A DNA stretch of 64,000 nucleotides, taken from Symsagittifera roscoffensis (Eukaryota; Xenacoelomorpha; Acoela; Convolutidae). The position numbers and the translations under genes are program-made. A model generated the notes under the pieces. The model was not told the DNA's origin, searched no databases, and saw only the letters and a list, made by a program, of their open reading frames with translations. The stretch covers positions 84,001,847-84,065,846 of the forward strand of contig NC_087064.1 of NCBI RefSeq assembly GCF_963678635.1. Reading direction: 5' to 3'. Positions 1 through 8,689 of the stretch are shown here, one piece after another. Every line of letters starts with the position of its first letter. Position 1 is the stretch's first letter.

Positions 1-2265
1 TATAAAACGCAATTTCTTAAAAACCAAAAGGATATGAGCAGTCATACCGTGACTCCAGATTTGCCAGCCCTTATTTACCCTGACAGCACCCCACGATAGA
101 GTTGAGAAATTCGGTTTTTTTTAATCTGTTTTTTGATCAAAAACTTGAAAAAATCATAAAAAACGCCATATCTCGAAAACAAAAAGGATTTGAGCGGTCA
201 TAGTTGGACTCCAGATTTGCAACTTTTGAATGTACCCTGACAGCACCCCAGTATAGGGTTGAGAAATTGAAGTTCGGTTAATTTTTTTTATATCAAAGTT
301 TTTTTGAAAAAAAAAAGAAAAAATCATAAAAAATAAAAATTTCTCGAAAACCAAAAACGTTTGAGCAGTCATACTTGGACGCCAGATTTGCAACCCCTGA
401 ACGTACCCTGACAGCACCCCACAAAAGAGTTGAGAAATTGAAGTTCGGTTATTTTTTTAAATCTGTTTTTGATCAAAAAATGAAAAAAATCATAGAAAAC
501 GCAATTTTTCGAAAACCAAAAGGATTTGAGCAGTTAAACTTGGACTCCAGATTTGCAACCCCTGAATGTACCCTGACAGCACCCCACGATAGAGTTGAGA
601 AACTGAAGTTCGGTTATTTTTCTAAATCTGTTTTTTGATCAAAAAAATGAAAAAAATCATAAAAAACGCAATTTCTCAAAAACCAAAAGGATATGAGCAG
701 TTAAACTTGGACTCCAGATTTGCAACCCCTGAATGTACCCTGACAGCACCCCACGATAGAGTTGAGAAATTGAAGTTCGGTTATTTTTTTTATATCTGTT
801 TTTTGATCAAAAAATGAAAAAATCATATAAAACGCAATTTCTCAAAAACCAAAAGGATATGAGCAGTCATACCGGGACTCCAGATTTGCCAGCCCTTATT
901 TACCCTGACAGCACCCCACGATAGAGTTGAGAAATTCGGTTATTTTTTTTATATCTGTTTTTTGATCAAAAACTTGAAAAAATCATAAAAAACGCCATAT
1001 CTCGAAAACCAAAAGAATTTGAGCAGTCATAGTTGGACTCCAGATTTGCAACTTCTGAATGTACCCTGACAGCATCCCAGTATAGGGTTGAGAAATTGAA
1101 GTTCGGTTAATTTTTTTTATATCTAAGTTTTTTTGAAAAAAAAAATCATAAAAAACACAATTTCTCGAAAACCAAAAACGTTTGAGCAGTCATACTTGGA
1201 CGCCAGATTTGTAACCTCTGAATGTTCCCTGTCAGTGCCTCACTATAGGGTTGAGAAATTGAAGTTCGGTTAGTTTTCTAATATCTAAGTTTTTTGAAAA
1301 AGAACTAAAAAAAAAAAAAAAACGCCATATCTCGACAACCAAAATTTCTCGAAAACCAAAAAGGTTTGAGCAGTCATACTTGGACGCCAGATTTGTAACC
1401 CCTGAATGTACCCTGTCAGCGCCTCACTATAGGGTTGAGAAATTGAAGTTCGGTTAGTTTTTTAATATCTAAATTTTTTGAAAAAGAACTAAAAAAAAAC
1501 ATAAAAACGCCATATCTCGAAAAATAAAAGGATTTGAGCAGTCATAGTTGGACTCCAAATTTGCAACTTCTGAATGTACCTTGACAGCACCCCAGTATAG
1601 GGTTGAGAAATTGAAGTTCAGTTAATTTTTTTTATATCTAAGTTTTTTTGAAAAAAAAAGAAAAAATCATAAAAAACGCGATTTCTCGAAAACCAAAAAG
1701 GTTTGAGCAGTCATACTTGGACGCCAGATTTGTAAACCCTGAATGTACCCTGTCAGCGCCTCACTATAGGGTTGAGAAATTGAAGTTCGGTTAGTTTTTT
1801 AATATCTAAGTTTTTTGAAAAAGAACTAAAAAAAAAACATAAAAACGCCATATCTCGAAAAATAAAAGGATTTGAGCAGTCATAGTTGGACTCCAAATTT
1901 GCAACTTCTGAATGTACCTTGACAGCACCCCAGTATAGGGTTGAGAAATTGAAGTTCAGTTAATTTTTTTTATATCTAAGTTTTTTTGAAAAAAAAAGAA
2001 AAAATCATAAAAAAAACGATTTCTCGAAAACCAAAAAGGTTTGAGCAGTCATACTTGGACGCCAGATTTGTAAACCCTGAATGTACCCTGTCAGCGCCTC
2101 ACTATAGGGTTGAGAAATTAAGTTCGGTTAGTTTTTTAATATCTAAGTTTTTTGAAAAAGAACTAAAAAAACATAAAAACGAACAATATAAGGATTTGAT
2201 CAGTCATACTTGAACGCAAGATTTGCAACCCCTAAATGTACTTAACAGCGCCCCACTATATAGGA
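1..2265. repeat. Satellite array, about 165-bp unit, about 14 copies
   Basis: The core GAGCAGTCATA recurs near 35, 191, 363, 528, 695, 861, 1021, 1184, 1368, 1536, 1705, 1874, 2043 and 2196, giving steps of roughly 153-184 bp. Each unit contains TGTACCCTGACAGC, a GTTGAGAAATTGAAGTTCGG block and A/T-rich runs. From about 1500 to 2180 two unit types alternate, one with CTTCTGAATGTACC and one with GTAAACCCTGAATG, making a 338-bp dimer. The window starts inside the array. Reading frames here are by-products of the repeat. Confidence 0.93.
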
Positions 2266-2628
2266 ATGTATAGAACGTATGTATATATAAAATTTTCAAA
2301 TCTTGCAATTTTTTGGCCTTTTAACAGACCAACAGATTTAAACATGAGCCAAATGAAACTTCCTAAGCATTTTAACCTACGGTATAGCTTAAACGTGCAA
2401 AAATATTTTCGTTAAAAATGCAAAAAAACGTTGAAAAAACTTAAACATGCAAAAGTAGGGACTTCTTAAACACGTCAACATAGGGAATTCTTAAACATGT
2501 GTCACGTGAAACGCCAATTAAATAATTGATAGATAGATAGATACGTTAAATGATGGCGGCATGTGGCATGATGTATCGAATTGGCATTAAAGATATAGAT
2601 TAAAGAGGATCATACGGAAGCAAAAGAA
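2266..2628. other. A/T-rich spacer with short GATA microsatellite
   Basis: No coding potential is seen. It holds several TTAAACATG-type short repeats and a TAGATAGATAGATA stretch near 2528. It separates the satellite from LINE-like debris. Confidence 0.6.
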
Positions 2629-3720
2629 TCATGGTAAGATCGTGTCATGAAAATGGTGATTTAGATTATTTGGAGCCTTGTGCTTCCGTGTGCGTCGAAA
2701 GCATAAAATCAAGCTTCTAGAGAGTGAGTAGCTTATACGGGTTCTGAGCCAGCTCATGGCAGACGATTGCGTGCAGCTTCTTTTGAGCGATATCAGGAGT
2801 CCTAAATGAGTAATGGCTTTATTAGTAAGATGAGAAGCTCCGCCAAAGCAATTAAAAACGAGAGGCGTGATGGAGCCATGTTCAATTTCGCGGATCCTAG
2901 AACCGTAAGCACAGATTTTCTCATTTTCGTGACGACGATAGTTAGCAGCTGGAGGATTAGCAGTGTTCGTACGAGTTAGAGGGTTAAAAACTCTTACGTC
3001 AAAAAATGCTCGTTTACCGTACTGCCAAAAACCCATTGCTGACACATCAAGGCGAGCAGCTTCTTGAGTGTTACCAGTTACTGAAACCAAATCGAGGACA
3101 GGATGAAGGGCTGGCTCCACTGCAACGTCACGGCAAGCTTGGCTCGTAACATTAGCAAACAAATTTCGAAGTTGCTTGTGACGCTTGCTGATGAAGCCGC
3201 CGACCGGGCACTGAAGAGCATGACTGACTTAGATATCAGAAGAGCATACACATTTTGTGTATTGTCGCGGGGAGGTTTCCAATAGAAAGATTGTAGCGTA
3301 GTTTGATGAAATCACGAAAATCATGTCTGCTTAACAAGAAACCAGCACTGCTATCAGGCCGGTAGTCAAACAGTGAGAGGCACTTCTTTCACTGGCGGAG
3401 TTGGTCGCAAGCCTGAGGTCGTGACAAGCAGTGCCTAGAATGTCATCGCGGGTAGAGGTTAGTCTTTCAGTAATTTCGCGCTTGATGGTAGACTTGTTTC
3501 GGGTGCGGGTGTTTTCATTCTGAACGATGTCTTGATTCACGATTTTGAGTGGTGAGAGGGGAATTACAGCGAACAGAGCTGTTGAAGCAAAAATTGGTGT
3601 CCTTTGATAGGTTTTCAATGCCGAGGCCGCCCATCCTGACTGGGAGGGAGCAGATATCGCGTATGGTGTCGGAGACGTCATCTTTCAATAAATGTGCAAT
3701 GACAAGAAGCACAAAGGTTC
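2629..3720 (-). pseudogene. RT-element C-terminal fragment (GGLGI to FFDVRVFNP part)
   Basis: Read from right to left on the minus strand, 3712-3515 encodes a segment with SLPVRMGGLGIEN, which follows the RT domain in a LINE-like family common in marine invertebrates. After frame breaks, 3162-2629 encodes the C-terminal part with ARLDVSAMGFW, FFDVRVFNP and EHGSITPLVFNCFGG. I recognise this pattern from retroelement polyproteins of cnidarians and molluscs. The spacing D...FFDV resembles a PD-(D/E)XK nuclease core, which is inference. Frames shift at least once and no N-terminus is present, so the copy is dead. Confidence 0.65.
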
Positions 3721-3725
3721 TTTAG

Positions 3726-4357
3726 CCACACTGATTAATAAGCTACACCCCCACATCAGTCAGTTTCTTCTGTTTTCTCAAATGGAAACAAACCAAGAAG
3801 TCCCCAAAGGAGTCAATGGCGACCTTAGTTAGCACGAAGGTTGACGATGGTGACATCAAAGAGTGATCCGCATTGCTTCTGCTGCTGACACAATGGCGGA
3901 TGCCTCAGATTCAGTGCTGGAGAAACTCAGGGAAAAGCACCCACCATCGACTCTGAGCTCCTATTCTCTCCCTCAGCCAGTTGGAGAGCCATTAAGCGTA
4001 GACGAAGATGCAGTAATCGCTGCCATCAAGTCTTTTCCAGCAGGGTCCGCAGGAGGCCCGACAAACTGCGCCTGCAGATTCTCAAAAACATTATCTCAAC
4101 TGAGACAGGAAACGCAGGCTCCAACCTTCTGTCTTGTTTGACGAAATATGTGAACTTTGCTCTCACTGGTGACATCCCAGTTTCGTTTCACCCTTATTTC
4201 TTCGAAGCCAACTTGTTTGCGCTCTCTCTCCAAAAAGGACGGAGGTGTCCGACCTATAGCTGTTGGCAATACAAGGCGGTGGATTTTTTCAAATTGTGTG
4301 AGCACGGCAACAAAACGTGAACGACAAGAAAGATATGGCTGCTCCCAGCTCAGTTAA
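3726..4357 (+). pseudogene. LINE-like pre-RT and RT fingers fragment
   Basis: In the frame from 3863 the product contains LREKHPPS, then IAAIKSFPAGSAGGPT, which fits the conserved stretch just before the RT domain in this LINE-like family. In another frame, 4226-4300 encodes LSKKDGGVRPIAVGNT, the RT fingers motif. The two parts are in different frames, so at least one frameshift separates them. The opposite orientation to the neighbouring fragment at 2629-3720 shows that this is a mosaic rather than one element. Confidence 0.65.
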
Positions 4358-4644
4358 ATTGGGCCCTTCCGTCATGCGACGGTACGTGCACAGGTTGGAT
4401 AGGGACGTACCAACGCTGTATAAATACATCGGCAAAATTTTATGAATAAATCAGGTCGATTTTAATGCATCCAGAGAATTGTCAATTAAAATCTAACCTT
4501 CTCGATTACAGCACAGATAGAATTGTTTATGTTTTTTGGATGTATTTTTAAATTTTTTGCAACCCCTAAAGCAGAGGATTTTTGTTCTTATAAAGTTTAA
4601 TGAGTCCGATTATGATTCATTCCGTTTTTCGCTTAGTTTCTCTG
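4358..4644. other. Spacer between LINE fragments
   Basis: A/T-rich, with stops in all frames. It may hold the decayed palm-proximal part of the flanking RT copy, but I cannot align it by eye. Confidence 0.4.
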
Positions 4645-5046
4645 CTAGTTTCTGGACTGTTTTGATTTTGTAGAGCCTGGTGCTGCTTTTTCAGTACACG
4701 CAAAAATTAGTGGAACAAAGCTGCTGTGTTCCACATCCAGAATTCTTTGTTGGTATTTTAATGTTTTGACACTCTCATGATATTTGTAGGCGTGAGATAT
4801 AGTTTTAGGGCAGGATTTAGCATGGGGGTTGAAAATTTTTACATCGAAAAAGGTTCGGCTGAAACGGCCTCCCCAGAGTACATTTGCCTTGATGTCAAGT
4901 CGAGCGTCATCTTCAGTAGTGGTTGTTCTGTTGTGAAAGCTTTCGCCTTCCAACGATTGAAGTCTCGGGTCAAATAAAACGGGGCCAAAGCTGCCGTCCA
5001 TGTAACACGCAGCTATGTCAATAGCTCCGGTATCTAAGACGACCAT
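4645..5046 (-). pseudogene. Second RT-element C-terminal fragment
   Basis: A 133-residue open frame on the minus strand contains DDARLDIKANVLWGG, FFDVKIFNPHAKSC and ILDVEHSSFVPLIFAC. It is the same C-terminal domain as in 2629-3162 but from a clearly different copy, sharing the FDVx(V/I)FNP and VEHxSxxPL(V/I)F signatures. It lies against the plus-strand RT fragment starting near 5040, so it is either an insertion or a rearrangement within that copy. Confidence 0.6.
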
Positions 5047-5049
5047 GTT

Positions 5050-6201
5050 CTTGTGAAGATAAACTTCGAAAACGCTGTGAGACGAGGCGAGATGTTGAAA
5101 TCTGTCCTCGAATCAACCTCAAGAACATACCATTATTCGTTGTCGGCATACGGCAACAATTCTTTCTTGTTTTACAATAATACAAGTCCTCTCACAAGAA
5201 GGGGCTCAACAGGGCGACCCAGAAGGCCCACCACTATTCTGCGCAACAAAAAACAATCTGATACAAAACCACTCATCTGAATTGAACTTCTGGTGCTAAG
5301 ACGATGAACATATAGGAGATAAATACCACGTTGTTCTTGTGGACCTGCGTACAATCATCAACGAAGCAGTCAAACTCGGCCTTAGAGTCCATCCTTCGAA
5401 CTGCGAGATTTTCATCCTCGGAAAGCCATCTGAATCGAAGAGACAGCAAATCATCAGCATGTTCAACACCATCCGCTCTGGTATTTAAGTGTTCGACACA
5501 TCTGATTTGGCTATTCTGAACGCTGGCATTGGTGACAAGGCTAAACGAGCCAACTTGCAGGAGAAAAAAGAAGACCTCGATCGTTTCGGCAGCAACCTCG
5601 AGCACATCGATGCCCACGTTGCGCCGTTCCTCTTGAAGAACTGTTCCAGTTTTCCGAAACTTACATATAATCTTCGGTGCTCCCCCTGTACTCCTCACAC
5701 CGACCTCTTGAACATGTATGACGAAGCTGTAAGCAACATCCTCACGAAGATTTGTTATCTTGATCTCGATGAAACGAGTCTGCAACAGGCATGTCTTGCG
5801 ACCAGTATGGGTGGTCTAGGTGTCCCGAAAGCCTCCGTCTTCGCACAACCAGCTTGTCTTGCTTCCGTCGACGTGTCAAGGGTACTTGCTTCCCAGATAT
5901 TGAAAGAAGATCTTTATTGCAACATGGCATATGAAGCCGCCTTCGATTCCTGGTCAAACACAACCGGGATTCATTTCAAACCTTAAGACCTGCGATTCCA
6001 GAGGAAATGGTCTACTCCCATCTACGAATGCTTGGGAGACAGCCTTTTTGATTCTCTAGACATAGGTGGTATACGAAGGTTCACCCCGTACCAAGGCAAA
6101 TTCTCGGCAGCTTGGCTAGAACCCAAATTCACTCATTCCGTGAATTTGGGTCTGAAGCTCACGAACGCACAAGTCCGTACCGCAATTGTATGCAGACTAG
6201 G
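5050..6201 (+). pseudogene. LINE-like RT palm to C-terminal region, 5' side of element 1 insertion
   Basis: Starting near 5040 the plus strand encodes, with frameshifts, VKINFENAV (degenerate motif A, Asp replaced by Asn), SQEGAQQGDPEGPP (motif B, near 5187-5225), a damaged DD box near 5300, and LGLRVHPSNCEIFILG (5368-5415). A clean frame at 5489-5986 contains MGGLGVPKA, and downstream sequence reaches AIVCRLG at 6180-6201. The coding sense resumes in frame at 23416 once the intervening LTR element is ignored. The damaged catalytic boxes show that the copy was dead before or after the insertion. Confidence 0.75.
6199..6201. repeat. Left 3-bp target site duplication (AGG) of element 1
   Basis: AGG directly precedes the LTR end at 6202 and is repeated at 23416-23418 just after the other LTR. 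Removing the element plus one AGG restores the reading frame of the interrupted LINE-like copy, so the duplication is exactly 3 bp unless a base has mutated. Confidence 0.75.
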
Positions 6202-7088
6202 TGTAACAGTCGCCTACTTTAGTCACATATGAGGCTTAAGAAAAATAGGCCCTATAACCATTGGCTCAAGAGTCAGGGACACTATCTCTTGTGTTTTTCC
6301 GCCTCAAGAACGGTCGGAGCCAATTCGGTTCGCTTGCGACATGAGACTGGAACCCATTACAGCTTAAAGGCCACTACCAAAATACCCCCCCACTCTAGAA
6401 ATAGAAACGTCCCCATACTTAGGTCTCGGAAAACCCAAAATACATGAACGCCATTAAAAACCGGGTCGGAACCATCCGCTTAGTTACTTTTTATTGGACA
6501 GTGGAACTTTGATCCATTTCAGATGGATCAACCTAAAACTCGCCTTATCTCAACATAACTATCATAAAATGCACTCGAGAAATTTAAATTGGAACTTACA
6601 TATCGACGCACTTGAGTATGAGGAGTGAGTTAAAGATGAGCAGCTTGAGAATTAACTAATATAACTAAATAAGTTTTAAGGCCAATTAGTTTCAATAACG
6701 AAAGTAAGTTCTGTCTCAAGAATTGAAGTTTTCGTTTGGACCATTAGGACACTCGAGTAGTCCTCTATTCCGTTGAAGGTCCACACTATTCCATTCGAAT
6801 AGTGATCCTTCCTCAAGTCAATGTTGTTTTCTCCTGTTTTCGGGATAAGACAGCTCTACTCTCTTGATATTTCGTATCGAGAAATTGCGAACAGCAATTT
6901 CCTGCCTTTTTCTTGAGTAGTTTCCCGCTCTTGTTAATTCGGGTGTTCTGATTTCTGACTTTTTCATTTTCAGTTGGTTCGAGAAAATTGAGCATGACAT
7001 GCTCAATTCGAATTTTGCAAAATTAAAATTTCACTCCAAAATTGCGTATTTCTCAAGGTCAAACCCCTAGACATGACCGACTGGCACA
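6202..7088 (-). repeat. Element 1 3' LTR (887 bp)
   Basis: On the minus strand it begins TGTGCCAGTC and ends CTGTTACA. It differs from 22529-23415 by one base (A at 6432, T at 22759). It contains a 23-nt palindrome at 6986-7008 (arms AATTGAGCATG) and an 8-bp inverted repeat at 6784-6804 (CACTATTC/GAATAGTG). Confidence 0.95.
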
Positions 7089-7103
7089 TACTCCCCGGAC
7101 TCG
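7089..7103 (-). other. Element 1 polypurine tract region
   Basis: On the minus strand GTCCGGGGAGTA directly abuts the LTR. The same string abuts the LTRs at 43711 and 49782, which supports a plus-strand primer site. The purine run is short (GGGGAG, then TA). Confidence 0.7.
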
Positions 7104-7543
7104 AGATCGATGTCCTCATCGTGTGTTGTCATCTGCCAATAAGTCCCAGAGAACCGAGTGTTGCTCAAGATACAGTGCCAGTGGTCATTTACAGAAGTTT
7201 GCATCGAACTTAAGCTTATCTACCTTGCAAAATTCACGACCATATAAAATTTTCACACTACCGCTAAACAGCAATCAAAATCTGCACACACCTGCACCCC
7301 TGGATCCCCGTTTTTTTTTTTTTTTTTTTTTAAGCTGGTAATTTTTAAAATTTCTTTTGTCCTATTTCAGTCAGAGAATTGTCATGCATCAATTTGATTT
7401 ATATACTAGATCTATCATATTAATAACAATATCTTATTCGTCTAAAATTTCTTTTCCGTGAACCCAAATTTTATCCAAGTTCACGCTCAAGCCCCCTCCC
7501 TCTCAAGACTCAAGACTCTAGAATTTCCTTTCGAGCCACTGGC
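7104..7543 (-). other. Element 1 3' untranslated region
   Basis: No ORF of note. It contains a long T run near 7310-7332 on the plus strand, which is an A run in the element sense. It lies between the last post-pol ORF and the purine tract. Confidence 0.6.
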
Positions 7544-8689
7544 TCACCTCATGTTCTTCGCCTTCGAGGTACCTGATACCGGTGTTCTTGGCACTGTAAT
7601 TTGTTCCAATAGTGCCTCTTCGTCATCGGAGCTAATCACAATTTCCTCCCAGGCCTTCAGCTGTTCATAGGCTCGCATCCACTCTCTCTGCTCTTGCAAC
7701 CTTTTCAATTGACTTGGTAGGCCTTTCACCTTCGACTCCCGGTTCAAGCAGAAGGAGTTATGAAGACTCAAGCTCACATTCCTCGCCAGGTCCTCCTCCA
7801 GTATCGTTTCCCTCGCTCTAGAATTGTCTCTGGATATTCTGCCTACTCTTTTCCACCCCGCCGTGATTGCGTTTCGATGGGTTAGCAGAGGTCTCTTAAA
7901 GGCATCTGGCCCTATTTCAGCTTGGAATTGTCGATATTCCTTCTGATGTTTCCTCATGTGGTCCTTTGTCACTGCATACAACCAGGATGTTAACGTCGCA
8001 CGAAACCAAGGAAAGAATCTCAGGCGGCTCCATATGTGTCTGACTTGCACTGGTATGGCGAATACCTTGCATGCAGTCTCGAACAACTCCAGTCTCCTGC
8101 TGTAATCTATCGCATAAATCGATTCAGCTGTTGGCGCTCTCGATTCTCTGTACTTCGCTATATTCTCCTCAATCCATCTCAGAGCCAGCATCGTGCTTAC
8201 CACTAAGATGGTCACCTTTTGTCGATACTCCGGTAGTCCTAGCGACTTAATTTCTTCTACGTCCCAGATCAGACAGAGATTGGCGCGGTCCGGGTACCAC
8301 ACTGTCTGCGCCAGACAGTGGCATGGACAATCCCCATGCGTGAGGTCGATGCTTCTAAGGTTGCGTTCTCCCGAAGCTTCTAGGAGAGGCTCAAGTTCCA
8401 TCATTTTCTCATGCACCACGTCGACTTCTTCCGAGCTTGAAGCACCTACTGCGGGTTTCCCCACCACGTTCTGCTTCCCATGATCACTTGCATTTTCGCT
8501 CTCCAAGCCTAGAAGTTCTTCACCCCAGATTTCACTCAAGTCATCTCTTTGCTCCTTTGGTACTGCTCCTCGGATCTTCCTCAATAGCTTGTGTGAGTGG
8601 TGTGACATCCGAGCTAGTCTCACGCACTTGGGCACTGAGAAGGCTTTGTCTATCATCACCCTCTGGCTGGACACCTCCACCATCGCCAT
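7544..8689 (-). CDS. Post-pol ORF3 protein, C-terminal part, element 1
   Basis: Encodes 381 residues of unknown function, homologous along its length to the C-terminal parts of 41041-42889, 50602-51651 and 59854-60889. Conserved landmarks are AFSVPKCVRLARMS (about 17-30), a PCHCL...WYP.R.NL.LIWD block (about 121-145) and DAFKRPLLTHRNAIT (about 260-274). There is no signal peptide or membrane segment, so it is not an obvious envelope protein. Its start overlaps the end of the upstream ORF by 34 bp in another frame. Comparison with the element 3 copy shows that this overlap sits on a large deletion, so the ORF is probably the tail of a once longer protein and its listed start may not be natural. 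Confidence 0.75.
   Translation of the reverse strand: MAMVEVSSQRVMIDKAFSVPKCVRLARMSHHSHKLLRKIRGAVPKEQRDDLSEIWGEELLGLESENASDHGKQNVVGKPAVGASSSEEVDVVHEKMMELEPLLEASGERNLRSIDLTHGDCPCHCLAQTVWYPDRANLCLIWDVEEIKSLGLPEYRQKVTILVVSTMLALRWIEENIAKYRESRAPTAESIYAIDYSRRLELFETACKVFAIPVQVRHIWSRLRFFPWFRATLTSWLYAVTKDHMRKHQKEYRQFQAEIGPDAFKRPLLTHRNAITAGWKRVGRISRDNSRARETILEEDLARNVSLSLHNSFCLNRESKVKGLPSQLKRLQEQREWMRAYEQLKAWEEIVISSDDEEALLEQITVPRTPVSGTSKAKNMR

Noticed and set aside
375-817. Small ORFs within the satellite
   Set aside because: They repeat with the satellite period and encode the satellite core in translation.
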